A stretch of DNA of 64,000 nucleotides from Microvirga soli (GTDB lineage: Bacteria > Pseudomonadota > Alphaproteobacteria > Rhizobiales > Beijerinckiaceae): NCBI RefSeq assembly GCF_016734765.1, contig NZ_JAERQE010000003.1, positions 62,001-126,000 of the forward strand, read 5' to 3'. A program made the translations under genes and the position numbers. The notes under the pieces are model-generated. The model was not told the DNA's origin, ran no database searches, and saw only the letters and a program-made list of their open reading frames with translations. Positions 27,819 through 39,198 of this stretch are shown piece after piece (the stretch's first letter is position 1; every line of letters begins with the position of its first letter).

Positions 27819-27984
27819 CAAAGGACTCGCCCTTTGCGCCGTGCCGGATCTATGATCCAGGTGATTGCCTGATCTGACGCAAACGGTGCTTGACGTATCG
27901 GCATCGCGGCTGTGATGGGTAACAGGTATCAAAGAGGTGCCGGTCTGAACATTGTCGGGCCGGCGCTGCCTCAAGAGTGGATGG

Positions 27985-29859
<1,875 letters not shown>

Positions 29860-29888
29860 CAAAAGACTTTCCAGAGGGAGACAACAGG

Positions 29889-31415
29889 ATGAAGTTTTCG
29901 ACAACACTCAAGGCTCTCGGCTTGACGGCCGCAGTGGCTCTGGCGCCGCTGATGGTGTCCAAGGCCCAGGCCGCCGGAACCCTGACCGTTGCGGTGGCCA
30001 TCGATCCCGGCAGCTGGGACCCGATCGACACCTTCCTGGTCGACTGGTCCTCCGCCGCCAACAACATCTTCGACGGGCTCACGGCCCGTGGCGCGGACAT
30101 GAAGCTGAAGCCGGGGCTCGCGACCTCATGGGAGCTGATGGACAACAACAGCCGCATCCGCTTCAAGCTGCGCGAAAATGTGAAGTTCCACAACGGCGAG
30201 CCCTTCAATGCGGCGGCCGTGAAGTTCACCTTCGACCGCCTGCTTGGCGAAGAGGGCAAGAAGGGACCGCAGCAGTCAAACTACACCAGTATCGATCGTG
30301 TCGAGGTTATTGACGACAAGACGGTCGACTTCATCATGAAGCAGCCTGATCCGGTGCTGCTCACCAAGCTTGCCGGCTACGGCGCGATGATCGTGCCGCC
30401 GAAATACATTCAGGAAAAGGGCGATGCCCATTTCAACCTGAACCCGGTCGGCACCGGTCCGTTCAAATTTGTCGAATACAGCCCGAAGGTGAGCCTGACG
30501 CTTGAGGCCTTCCCCGAGCATTGGGGCGGCGCGCCGAAGCTCGACAAGGTTGTGACCCGCTTCATCTCCGAGGCGAATACCCAGGTCGCGGAACTTCAAT
30601 CCGGGCGTCTCGACGTTGCGACGCTCATCCCCTTCGGTCTCGCGCCGACGGTCGAGAAGAGCCCGAACCTGAGCCTGATGAGCATCACTGGGCCGACCGT
30701 CGTTTCGCTGCGCCTGAATACGAAGGAGGGCATCACCAAGGATGTGAATGTCCGCAAGGCGCTGATCATGGGCATCGACCGGGATGCCATCATCAAGGCG
30801 GTTCTTCTCGGCCACGCCAAGCCGATTGCGAGCTTCCAGTCCGAGCTGTCCTTCGGCAATGACCCGGCCATGAAGCCGCTGCCGTTCGACCTCGCCCAGG
30901 CGAAGAAGATGCTGCAGGACGCGAAGGTGCCGGCCGGCGCTCCGGTGCGGATCGACTTCCGCGGCAACGATGCGACCTTCCGCGAGGTGGCGCAGGCGGC
31001 GGCCGGCTTCCTCCAGGCGCTCGGCCTCAAGCCCGCGCTCCAGCCGCACGAGCCGCCGGTCCTGCTCAACGACATCATCCCCAATGGCAAGACCGGCGAA
31101 GCCTGGCACCAGTCCTGGGGCGGCTGGACCTTCGACTACGACAACACGGCTTACCTGATGTACCACACGGGCGAGAAGTGGAACCCCTACGGCAAGGATC
31201 CGAAGCTCGACGCGCTTCTCGAGAAGCAGCGCACGGTCTACGACGTGAAGGAGCGTGAGAAGATCCTGCAGGAGGTGGCTCGCTATGTTGCCGATCAGGC
31301 GCTCGAACTTCCGCTCTATAACCAGAACACGCTCTATGGCGTGAACAAGCGGGTGAAGAACTTCGACGCTCCCGCCGACCGCCGCTTCCGCTTCACCGAG
31401 ACGACGGTGGAGTAA
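29889..31415 (+). CDS. Peptide-binding periplasmic protein (DppA/OppA family)
   Basis: Family-5 solute-binding protein of 508 residues. A signal peptide (MKFSTTLKALGL, cleavage near KAQA at residue 28) precedes the binding domain: GTLTVAVAIDPGSWDP, then NNIFDGLTARG, and the typical segment NPVGTGPFKFVEYSP. The ATG has GAGGGAG upstream. The gene lies 29 bases after the ATPase gene and 122 bases before the permeases, with two hairpins in that gap. The substrate (di- or oligopeptide, or a modified peptide) cannot be fixed. Confidence 0.9.
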   Translation: MKFSTTLKALGLTAAVALAPLMVSKAQAAGTLTVAVAIDPGSWDPIDTFLVDWSSAANNIFDGLTARGADMKLKPGLATSWELMDNNSRIRFKLRENVKFHNGEPFNAAAVKFTFDRLLGEEGKKGPQQSNYTSIDRVEVIDDKTVDFIMKQPDPVLLTKLAGYGAMIVPPKYIQEKGDAHFNLNPVGTGPFKFVEYSPKVSLTLEAFPEHWGGAPKLDKVVTRFISEANTQVAELQSGRLDVATLIPFGLAPTVEKSPNLSLMSITGPTVVSLRLNTKEGITKDVNVRKALIMGIDRDAIIKAVLLGHAKPIASFQSELSFGNDPAMKPLPFDLAQAKKMLQDAKVPAGAPVRIDFRGNDATFREVAQAAAGFLQALGLKPALQPHEPPVLLNDIIPNGKTGEAWHQSWGGWTFDYDNTAYLMYHTGEKWNPYGKDPKLDALLEKQRTVYDVKEREKILQEVARYVADQALELPLYNQNTLYGVNKRVKNFDAPADRRFRFTETTVE

Positions 31416-31419
31416 GCGG

Positions 31420-31446
31420 ACCGCTCCGGTCCCTTCAACCGGAGCG
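31420..31446 (+). terminator. Hairpin 1 after the peptide-binding protein gene
   Basis: A perfect 10-base stem (CCGCTCCGGT with ACCGGAGCGG) over a 7-base loop, a few bases after the stop codon, with no T run. It may protect the upstream mRNA from 3' decay; this is inferred. Confidence 0.65.
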
Positions 31447-31467
31447 GCGCGCACCGATGACATGAGC

Positions 31468-31493
31468 AGGCCCCGCGCGAGCGGGGCCTCTTT
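31468..31493 (+). terminator. Hairpin 2 (attenuator-like) before dppB
   Basis: A 9-base stem (AGGCCCCGC with GCGGGGCCT) closes a GCGA tetraloop and is followed by CTTT. Together with the first hairpin it should reduce permease transcription relative to the binding protein. Confidence 0.7.
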
Positions 31494-31537
31494 CAAAAAC
31501 AAGAACGCAAAAATAAGAACGGCGGACAGACCACGAT

Positions 31538-32461
31538 ATGGCAGGCTTTATCTTCAAGCGATTGCTGCAGGCGATCTTCGTGATCCTGGCTGTCACCCTG
31601 ATCGTGGCTTTCGCGATCAGGCTCTCCGGCGATCCGGCCGTCATGCTGCTCAGCGGCGGCGGCAACGTCACCGAGCAGGACTTGCAGAATATCCGGCAGG
31701 CGCTCGGCTTGGAGCGACCCTTCCATGTTCAGTATCTCGGTTTCCTGGAGGGAATTCTTGTCGGCGATTTCGGCAAGAGCTTCATGGGCGCGACACCCGT
31801 TTCCGCGCTGATCGCCCAGGCGCTTCCGGCAACGCTTCTTCTGGCTTTCGTTTCGCTCCTGATATCCATCGTCCTGTCCGTGCCGCTTGGCATCTACGCG
31901 GCCGTGCATCGTGGCCGCTGGCCGGATCAGATGATCCGCATCCTGTCGCTGGTCGGCCTGTCATTCCCGAACTTCTGGCTCGCCATCATGCTGGTGCTCC
32001 TCTTCTCCATCGTGCTCGGGATCCTGCCGCCGAGCGGTATGGAAGGGCCGGAGAGCTTCGTCATGCCCGCGCTCACCATGGCGACCATCCTCACCGCCAC
32101 AAATGTGCGCCTAGTGCGCACATCGATGCTGGAGACGCTGTCGCAGCAATACATCATGGTGGCGCGCTCCAAGGGCCTGCGCGACCGGGTCGTGCTCTAC
32201 AAGCACGCCCTGCGCAACTCCGCCATTCCGCTCGTCACCTATATCGGCCTGCAGTTCGGCAGCCTCATCGGCGGCATCGTGATCGTGGAGCGGGTGTTCA
32301 ACTGGCCGGGCATGGGCACGCTCGCTTTCGATGCCATCTCCAACCGTGACTATCCGGTGCTCCAGGGCACGATCACGGTGCTTGCGCTCTTCATCATCCT
32401 CATCAATCTCCTGGTCGACATCGCCTATGGGCTGATCGATCCGCGCATCCGGACGGAGTAA
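31538..32461 (+). CDS. Peptide ABC importer permease, DppB type
   Basis: Inner-membrane permease of 307 residues with six predicted helices. The N-terminal family motif (GFIFKRLLQAIFVILAVTLI) and the long first periplasmic loop with the GLERPFHVQYLGFL segment are typical of DppB/GsiC. The EAA-type loop (MVARSKGLRDRVVLYKHALRN) lies near residue 205. The downstream permease starts five bases after its stop. Confidence 0.92.
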   Translation: MAGFIFKRLLQAIFVILAVTLIVAFAIRLSGDPAVMLLSGGGNVTEQDLQNIRQALGLERPFHVQYLGFLEGILVGDFGKSFMGATPVSALIAQALPATLLLAFVSLLISIVLSVPLGIYAAVHRGRWPDQMIRILSLVGLSFPNFWLAIMLVLLFSIVLGILPPSGMEGPESFVMPALTMATILTATNVRLVRTSMLETLSQQYIMVARSKGLRDRVVLYKHALRNSAIPLVTYIGLQFGSLIGGIVIVERVFNWPGMGTLAFDAISNRDYPVLQGTITVLALFIILINLLVDIAYGLIDPRIRTE

Positions 32462-32466
32462 AGCCC

Positions 32467-33324
32467 ATGGCAACGGCTCAGGCTGTCTCTTCGTCGCGCT
32501 CGTGGTTCAAGTCGCTCGAACTTGTCCTCGGCTTCATCTTCGCAGGCGGCATCGCCCTGGTCGTGCTGCTCTCGCCCATCCTATTTCCGGATGGCGGCGA
32601 GGGCATGGACCTCATGGCGAGGCTCATCCCACCGTTCCAGAGCTGGCAACACTTCCTCGGCACTGATCCCCTCGGCCGCGACGTGCTGGCCAGGGTCGCT
32701 GTGGGCGGCAAGATCTCCCTCATGGTCGGCTTTCTGTCCGTGCTCGGCGCCGTCATCATCGGCACTCTCGTCGGTCTGGTGGCGGGCTATTATCGCGGCA
32801 TCGCCGAGATGCTTCTGATGCGCTTCGTCGACATTCAGCTCGCGCTGCCTTTCATCCTCGTGGCGATCATGTTCCTGGCCATTCTGGGTGCGGGCATCGA
32901 CAAGGTGATCCTCATCATGATCGCCACCCAGTGGGTGCAATATGCCCGCCTCGTGCGTGGCTCCGTGCTGGCCCTGCGGGAGCGGGAGTTCATTCTCTCC
33001 GCCCGCGCCATCGGGGTCGGCAACGGGCGCATCATCTTCACGCACGTGCTGCCCAACGTGCTCGGCCCCATCGTCATCCTCATGACCCTGCAGGTGGCCA
33101 ACAACATCCTGCTCGAAAGCAGCCTGACCTTCCTCGGTCTTGGCGTCGATCCGCTCATCCCGAGCTGGGGCGGCATGCTGGCCGACGGGCGCACCTATCT
33201 GCAGACGGCCTGGTGGGTCAGCGTATTCCCCGGGCTTGCCATCATGTTCACCGTGCTCGGCCTCAACCTTCTAGGCGACTGGCTGCGCGATTATCTCGAC
33301 CCGACAGGACAGACCTCGAAATGA
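32467..33324 (+). CDS. Peptide ABC importer permease, DppC type
   Basis: Inner-membrane permease of 285 residues, partner of the DppB-type protein. It has the HFLGTDPLGRDVLARV motif of the DppC family near residue 60 and the EAA-type loop (EFILSARAIGVGNGRIIFTHVLPN) near residue 180. Its stop overlaps the M14 peptidase start by four bases (ATGA), so importer and peptidase are translated together. Confidence 0.92.
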   Translation: MATAQAVSSSRSWFKSLELVLGFIFAGGIALVVLLSPILFPDGGEGMDLMARLIPPFQSWQHFLGTDPLGRDVLARVAVGGKISLMVGFLSVLGAVIIGTLVGLVAGYYRGIAEMLLMRFVDIQLALPFILVAIMFLAILGAGIDKVILIMIATQWVQYARLVRGSVLALREREFILSARAIGVGNGRIIFTHVLPNVLGPIVILMTLQVANNILLESSLTFLGLGVDPLIPSWGGMLADGRTYLQTAWWVSVFPGLAIMFTVLGLNLLGDWLRDYLDPTGQTSK

Positions 33325-35078
33325 CGATATTGCTCGAAGAGCGCGTTCCGCGCACGCTCGACACTCTCGTGCGTGAATGGGCCAAGGACGACCATCGCGG
33401 CACGGTCATTGAGGCCTGGCTGTTCGAGGACGAGGCGGCCCGCCGTGACGCGGAGCGCATGTTCGCCGATCTCAGCATCCACGCCCGCCTGCGCAGCGCC
33501 TACAAGCCGCTCGTGCATGCGTTCCTGGAAGAGTTCGACATAGGCGGCGTCACCCGCGCCACCGTGCGCTATCCCGTGCATGAAAAGGCCGACCATCTGC
33601 GCTTCCTTTCCGAGGCCTATCCCCTGGCGGCCCTGCTCGAGGGCATCGAGACCCGCTTCGAGCCCGGCAAGGTCGATCTCACCTACCAGATCACGCTTGA
33701 ATACGCAGATGGCAGCCTTGCGGAGCACGAGGTCTTCGCGCCCAACCGACTGCGCACGAACCATCTCGATCAGGTCGACCTCACCCCGACGGGCTGGCTG
33801 AAGGTGACGGGGCGCACTGACGGCGGTCCCGACCTGGACGAGCCGCTGGAGACCGAAATCGAGCAGGTGTTTCACAAGGTCATGGGCGTCGTAATGGCCC
33901 ATGACTGGCCCGCAACGGAGCCCTATGCCGAGACGCTTGCCATCGATGTCGCCATTCCCGGCATCGAGCGCGAACTCGCTTATGGCGATGAGGTCATGAG
34001 CACCCGCGAGGCGCTGCACGAGGATTTTTATTTCTCGATCCTCGAGTTCTTCAAGCACCGCTCGGGCCGCCCGCCTGAGGACCGCGGCCTGCAACCGGGC
34101 CAGATCGTGCCGGATATCCGGCACGGGGAGGGCGATGCACAGGTTCGCGTGAGCTTACGCCCCTTCGGCGTACCCTCCGATCCGGAGCGGCCGGAGCAGG
34201 ATATCGAAACGGCCGATGCAGCACCGTCCTTGGCCCAGATTCATCGCGAGCTTGCAGGGCTTCCCGGCGAAACCTTCGAGGGCGTTTCCCGCGAGGGGCG
34301 GCCGGTCCGTGGCCTCTATCGTGCCGGCTCACGGGCAGCCGTTCTCGTCACGAGCGGGCAGCATGCCAACGAAACCTCGGCTCCCGTCGGCACCTTGAGG
34401 GCGGTGCACAGGCTGCTGGCCGCGCCTGAGGCGAACATTGCCTATATCCCGGTCGAGAACCCGGACGGTTACGCGCTGCATGGCCGCCTCTGCGAGGGCA
34501 GCCCCCGCCACATGCACCACGCCGCGCGCTACACCTCGCTCGGCAACGATCTGGAATACGGCGGCAGCGAGCCTCTTTATGAGATCGGCGCCCGCAACCA
34601 GGCCCTGGCCCTGTCCGGCGCGCAGTTGCACCTCAATTTTCACGGCTACCCTGCCCATGAATGGACGCGGCCCTTCACCGGCTACCTGCCGCGCGGTTTT
34701 GAGCTTTGGACGATTCCGAAAGGCTTCTTCCTGATCATGCGGCACCATCCTGCCTGGGACAAAACGGCCAGAACGCTGATCGAGGCGGTCACGACGGGCC
34801 TGTCGGCCGTTCCCGGGCTGGCCGAGTTCAACCGGCGCCAGATCGAGATCTGCTCGATCCATTCCGGCGGGACGCCCTACGAGATCATCAACGACATCCC
34901 TTGCCTGATCACGGCCGACGAGCGGCACCCGACCCCGATGACGCTGATCACGGAATTCCCGGACGAGACGATCTATGGCGAGGCCTATCGCTTTGCCCAT
35001 ACCGTCCAGATGGCCACCGTCATTGCCGCCGAGGAGGCATTCAACACGCTGATGAGTGCTGCTGCCGGCGCTTTTTGA
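33321..35078 (+). CDS. M14-family zinc carboxypeptidase-like protein
   Basis: Protein of 585 residues with an M14 metallocarboxypeptidase domain in the C-terminal half. The zinc motif HxxE is visible as GQHANE (about residue 350), the third ligand as His in LHLNFHG, and the catalytic glutamate probably in LITEFPDE near residue 545. The N-terminal 300 residues match no domain I know. No signal peptide is seen, so it probably acts in the cytoplasm on imported peptides. Its start overlaps the permease stop. It may cleave a specific C-terminal residue or an amide; the substrate is unknown. Confidence 0.85.
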   Translation: MTILLEERVPRTLDTLVREWAKDDHRGTVIEAWLFEDEAARRDAERMFADLSIHARLRSAYKPLVHAFLEEFDIGGVTRATVRYPVHEKADHLRFLSEAYPLAALLEGIETRFEPGKVDLTYQITLEYADGSLAEHEVFAPNRLRTNHLDQVDLTPTGWLKVTGRTDGGPDLDEPLETEIEQVFHKVMGVVMAHDWPATEPYAETLAIDVAIPGIERELAYGDEVMSTREALHEDFYFSILEFFKHRSGRPPEDRGLQPGQIVPDIRHGEGDAQVRVSLRPFGVPSDPERPEQDIETADAAPSLAQIHRELAGLPGETFEGVSREGRPVRGLYRAGSRAAVLVTSGQHANETSAPVGTLRAVHRLLAAPEANIAYIPVENPDGYALHGRLCEGSPRHMHHAARYTSLGNDLEYGGSEPLYEIGARNQALALSGAQLHLNFHGYPAHEWTRPFTGYLPRGFELWTIPKGFFLIMRHHPAWDKTARTLIEAVTTGLSAVPGLAEFNRRQIEICSIHSGGTPYEIINDIPCLITADERHPTPMTLITEFPDETIYGEAYRFAHTVQMATVIAAEEAFNTLMSAAAGAF

Positions 35079-35241
35079 TTGCCGTTACGTCACGTGCTCG
35101 GCCCTGATTTAAGACCTAATAGGTGCTCCTGAGCGCCCCGCTCTTCCATGCCCGCGCTACGCTTGCTGTGCGTTGTGTTATATTGTATTGAAATCCATAA
35201 CGCATAGTAAGCGATAAATTTGATTTTTAGGGGCAGATTAC

Positions 35242-37638
35242 ATGGCTAAGCTTTTCGAGTTCCAGGCTGAGAGCATTCCGTCCTGGTACGATGGTAATTA
35301 TCAGCAGGAATTCTCAAGAAACGTCCTAACCGAGATCCAAAAAGACGGCGCCTCCCAAGTTGTGATCGTTCCGACCGTTTATATGGATCGCCTGAACTCC
35401 ACGGTCGTCTATCGTGACAACAACGATCCGGGGGGAGTTGTCCAAGGAACGGAACGTGATGAGGAGAACAACCTCATCAACGATGGTCACGCCCGGACAG
35501 AGAGTGACGCCTCGATCAGGGCAGCCATTTCAGAAGCCAAAGCCCGCGGTCTGGAAGTGATCTTCAAGCTGCATGTGAACATGCAGAATACCGACTGGAA
35601 CGCGTTGATCGGCCCCGGCAACAATCCCGACGGAACGCCTCCGACCGAGGCGCAGTGGATGGAATTCGGCGCGGCTTGGTTCGCCTCCTACAAGCAGGCT
35701 GTCCTTCATTACGCAGAATTGGCCAAGGAGCAGGGCGTTACGACCTTCGCCATCGGCAACGAATGCGAGAGCATGACGCATCCTCGCTTCACAGGGTTTT
35801 GGAACGACATTATTGACGAGGTTCGCGACATCACGGACGGCAGTGTCAAGCTGACCTATGCGGCCACCTGGACAGAGGCTCTGCACGTCGGGTTTTGGAA
35901 GAAACTCGACTATGTTGGAGCCAATCCCTACATCGCTTTTACCGAGAGCAACTTCAATCCGACGCTGCAGCAGCTGATCGACGGCTGGACTAAACCGTCT
36001 AATGTCGACAGCACGCGCGATCCTATCAAGGAGAAGTTTGGTGAAGCTGCTGCCAACACCATGTCAGCGATGGATGCCCTGAAGTGGGTTGCTCAGCAGT
36101 CCGGCAAGAAGCTCATCTTCACCGAGACCGGCTTCCGCAGCATGGACGGCAACAACACGGCTCCATGGCAATGGGGTGACCCCCACCCCGTCGACGAAGT
36201 CGAACAGCTCAACATGCATAAGGCGTTCTACAAGATCATCACTGATCGCGTCGATGAAGGATGGCTGGCTGGCTACTGGCTTTGGAATTACGATGCAAGT
36301 GCAGCCGTTATCGATCCGGCTCCCGACACAGGATACTCCACTCACGAGAAACTCGCGGACGCGCTAGTTGAGCAGTACTTCAAGAATCCCATTTCTGTCA
36401 TAGGGCTTGAGAAAACCGGCACGGCTCTTGGTGATGCGCTGGCCGGAGGCTTCAATAACGACACGCTGATTGGCGGGTTGGGAAACGATAGCCTCAGGGG
36501 CAACAAGGGAGCGGATGTCTTCTCCTATTCTGGCGGCGACGGTGCCGACACGATTCTCGACTTCAATTATGAGCAGGGCGACAAAATTCGCCTGCTCAAT
36601 GCGGGTGTCGCCGATTACGCGGATCTTCATGTTGCCACTGTAGCGGGTGGATATCGCATCAGCTTCGACGTTGGCGGCAGCATCACCATCCTGACGTCCG
36701 ATCCGATCCGAGCTGAATGGTTCACGTTCAAGACTGGCTCAAGTGGGCCTTCGACAAAGCCTACATCCGGCGATGACGAGATCACCGGAACCAGCCGGGC
36801 CAACGTGATCGATGCGCGTGCCGGGAATGACATCGTCCGTGGCCTCGGCGGCAACGACAGGCTGACCGCAGGCCCTGGCGATGACACCGTCGACGGGGGA
36901 GACGGAAATGATGTGGTCTATGGCAAAGAGGGTGACGACTACATTGAGGGCGCCGCCGGAGCAGACCGCCTTTATGGTGGAGACGGTGCCGACATCGTCT
37001 ATGGTGGCGTAGGGAATGATCAAGTCCGTGGCGACACGGGCAATGACATGCTTTATGGCGAAGCCGGAAACGACCTCATCCGTGGCGGTGAAGGTTATGA
37101 TCTCCTCAATGGAGGCGGCGGCAACGACAAGCTCTATGGCGAAGCCGGCAACGATCATCAGCTGGATGGCGGAGAGGGCAACGACCTCGTTAATGGCGGT
37201 GACGGAAACGACGGCGTTGAGGGCGGCGACGGAGACGATAAGCTCTATGGCGGCAATGGTGACGATGCCGTCCAGGGCTGGTTCGGCAACGATCAGATGT
37301 GGGGCGGAGCCGGCAATGACATGCTGGAGGCAGGCGGCGGTGCCGACAAGCTCTGGGGCGGCAAGGGTGCCGACGATTTCGTCTTCGGCGAGGGCATGAC
37401 CAAGGATGTCATCTACGACTTCAAGCTCAAGCAGGGCGATCAGCTGATCGTCCAAGGCAACATGAACGGAACCGGCATCGGCAGCGGTGCCACCGATGCC
37501 GAGGTCATGCAGAAGTTCATGAAGTTGGTGAAGCAGGTGGGCCGCGACACCGTCATCAATTTCGGTGACGGCGATGTCCTGACCCTGAAGAACTTCAAGG
37601 CCGCTACCCTCGATCGTGGCGATCTCTGGTTCTGGTAG
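35242..37638 (+). CDS. RTX calcium-binding protein with GH113-like glycoside hydrolase domain
   Basis: Large protein of 798 residues without an N-terminal signal. Residues 1 to about 385 form a TIM-barrel of the GH113 (beta-mannanase) type, with the acid/base candidate E174 in IGNE and the nucleophile candidate E295 in FTETGF. RTX repeats (GGxGxDxLxG) follow in a short block (403-435) and a long block (about 525-715). A DxIxDFxxxxGDxI cap occurs after each block (437-450 and 722-735). The C-terminus is a typical type I secretion end (DLWFW). Base use in the first half is less GC-rich than in the neighbours. No type I exporter is in the window. Secretion and polysaccharide cleavage are inferred. 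Confidence 0.88.
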   Translation: MAKLFEFQAESIPSWYDGNYQQEFSRNVLTEIQKDGASQVVIVPTVYMDRLNSTVVYRDNNDPGGVVQGTERDEENNLINDGHARTESDASIRAAISEAKARGLEVIFKLHVNMQNTDWNALIGPGNNPDGTPPTEAQWMEFGAAWFASYKQAVLHYAELAKEQGVTTFAIGNECESMTHPRFTGFWNDIIDEVRDITDGSVKLTYAATWTEALHVGFWKKLDYVGANPYIAFTESNFNPTLQQLIDGWTKPSNVDSTRDPIKEKFGEAAANTMSAMDALKWVAQQSGKKLIFTETGFRSMDGNNTAPWQWGDPHPVDEVEQLNMHKAFYKIITDRVDEGWLAGYWLWNYDASAAVIDPAPDTGYSTHEKLADALVEQYFKNPISVIGLEKTGTALGDALAGGFNNDTLIGGLGNDSLRGNKGADVFSYSGGDGADTILDFNYEQGDKIRLLNAGVADYADLHVATVAGGYRISFDVGGSITILTSDPIRAEWFTFKTGSSGPSTKPTSGDDEITGTSRANVIDARAGNDIVRGLGGNDRLTAGPGDDTVDGGDGNDVVYGKEGDDYIEGAAGADRLYGGDGADIVYGGVGNDQVRGDTGNDMLYGEAGNDLIRGGEGYDLLNGGGGNDKLYGEAGNDHQLDGGEGNDLVNGGDGNDGVEGGDGDDKLYGGNGDDAVQGWFGNDQMWGGAGNDMLEAGGGADKLWGGKGADDFVFGEGMTKDVIYDFKLKQGDQLIVQGNMNGTGIGSGATDAEVMQKFMKLVKQVGRDTVINFGDGDVLTLKNFKAATLDRGDLWFW

Positions 37639-37662
37639 GCTCCGGGATTCTTCGAACAATCG

Positions 37663-37696
37663 AAAACGGCCGGGGAGCGTATCTCCGGCCGTTTTT
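37663..37696 (+). terminator. Rho-independent terminator after the RTX gene
   Basis: An 11-base stem (AAAACGGCCGG with CCGGCCGTTTT) over an 11-base loop, ending in a T run, 25 bases after the stop codon. The A/T-rich base makes it work on both strands. Confidence 0.92.
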
Positions 37697-37797
37697 CCAT
37701 TCAGACGGGTGTTATTCATCCGGCGGAACAAGCGGAGTCCTGCTGTCGTTCTTCGGCAGAGCCGGACGCGGGGATCCGGCCCTGCGGAGATCGCGTC

Positions 37798-39141
37798 ATG
37801 GCCCGGTTGTTCTGGAAGCAGAACGAGAACGAAGCCGCGATCAAGGAGGCTGTCGATCTGGTGCGCGAGCACGGCGAACCCCTGCCGCCGATCGCCGACG
37901 AGCAGGCGTTCGGCGCCATGTTCGATCGCTTTGGCGATGCCAAGGTGGTGCTGCTGGGCGAGGCCACGCACGGCACCGCGGAGTTCTACCGGGCACGGGC
38001 CGCCATCACGAAGTGGCTGATCGAGCAGCACGGCTTCACCATCGTGGCCGTCGAGGCCGACTGGCCCGATGCGGCGCGGATCGATGCTTACGTGCGCCAT
38101 CGTCCCGTTCCCGATGGCGATGATGCCGCCTTCGAGCGCTTTCCCACCTGGATGTGGCGCAACGAGGAGGTGGCCGATTTCGTCAACTGGATGCGCGAGC
38201 ACAACAAGGAGCGGGCAGACGACGAGCGCGCTGAGTTTCGCGGGCTCGACGTCTACAGCCTGAACGGGTCAATCCGCTCCGTGCTCGACTATCTCGACAA
38301 GGTCGATCCGGAAGCTGCGAAAGATGCGAGGGGACGCTATGGCTGTCTCAGCCCCTGGCAGGCGGATCCCGCCCGCTACGGTCGCGCCGTGCTCACCGGG
38401 CAGAAGAAGCCATGCGACGAGGCCCTGCTGCGTCAGCTTCAGGACATTCTCGACAAACGGATGGACTATCTTCAGGCCGAAGGCGGCGAGGCGTTCTTCG
38501 ACGCGGTGCAGAACGCCAAGATCGTTCACGCGGCCGAGCACTACTACCGCATCATGTACGAAGGCGCGACCGAATCCTGGAACCTGCGCGACCGGCATAT
38601 GTTCGAGACGCTGCAGAGCCTGCTCGCGCGGCGCGACAACGCCAAGGCCATCGTCTGGGCGCACAACTCCCACATCGGCAATGCCGCCGCCACGGCCATG
38701 GGCTGGCAGGGCGAGTTCAACATCGGCGAGCTCTGCCGCAAAACTTATAAGGCAGATGCGGTTCTCATTGGGTTTGGAACGGATCGCGGCACCGTGGCGG
38801 CAGCGGACGATTGGGACGAACCCATGCAGGTCAAGAGCGTCCGCTCGGCGCGCCCCGACAGCCATGAGCGGATCTTCCGCGATGCGGGTTTGGGCTGCTT
38901 CCTCACTGACTGGCGCGAGAACGGCCAAGCCGACCTGACCGAGGTTCTCTCCCGGCCGCGGCTTGAGCGCGCCATCGGCGTGGTCTACCGGCCTGACACG
39001 GAGCTCTACAGTCATTACTTCGAAGCGGTGCTGGCCGAGCAGTTCGACGCCTTCGTGTGGTTCGAGGAGACCAGGGCCGTGACGCCGCTGAGCCACGCCC
39101 ACGGCAAGGGCATGCCGGAGACCTATCCGTTTGGGCTTTGA
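37798..39141 (+). CDS. Erythromycin esterase family protein
   Basis: Hydrolase-family protein of 447 residues. The family motifs are GEATHGTAEFYRAR near residue 54 and the AHNSHIGN segment near 290, holding the histidine and glutamate proposed as the catalytic centre of Ere enzymes. The homology covers the whole length. Members in soil bacteria are often not resistance enzymes, so macrolide inactivation should not be assumed. Start ATG 37798 has no strong ribosome-binding site. The gene stands alone and is followed by a dispersed repeat. Confidence 0.85.
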   Translation: MARLFWKQNENEAAIKEAVDLVREHGEPLPPIADEQAFGAMFDRFGDAKVVLLGEATHGTAEFYRARAAITKWLIEQHGFTIVAVEADWPDAARIDAYVRHRPVPDGDDAAFERFPTWMWRNEEVADFVNWMREHNKERADDERAEFRGLDVYSLNGSIRSVLDYLDKVDPEAAKDARGRYGCLSPWQADPARYGRAVLTGQKKPCDEALLRQLQDILDKRMDYLQAEGGEAFFDAVQNAKIVHAAEHYYRIMYEGATESWNLRDRHMFETLQSLLARRDNAKAIVWAHNSHIGNAAATAMGWQGEFNIGELCRKTYKADAVLIGFGTDRGTVAAADDWDEPMQVKSVRSARPDSHERIFRDAGLGCFLTDWRENGQADLTEVLSRPRLERAIGVVYRPDTELYSHYFEAVLAEQFDAFVWFEETRAVTPLSHAHGKGMPETYPFGL

Positions 39142-39198
39142 TGCGCATGACCTTCCCGATCTAGATCGGGTGTTCCGATTGCGCAACGCGCCGCCATT

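Noticed and set aside
27890..27918. TTGACG box before the peptide ATPase gene as a promoter
   Set aside because: No acceptable -10 sequence lies 16-18 bases downstream.
36760..37400. Tandem DNA repeats resembling a repeat array
   Set aside because: The periodicity is explained by RTX nonapeptide codons (GGxGxDxLx) in a coding frame, not by a CRISPR or satellite array.
37798..39141. Macrolide resistance gene
   Set aside because: Family membership in erythromycin esterases is clear, but chromosomal soil-bacterial members usually have no shown resistance role, and there is no mobile context.
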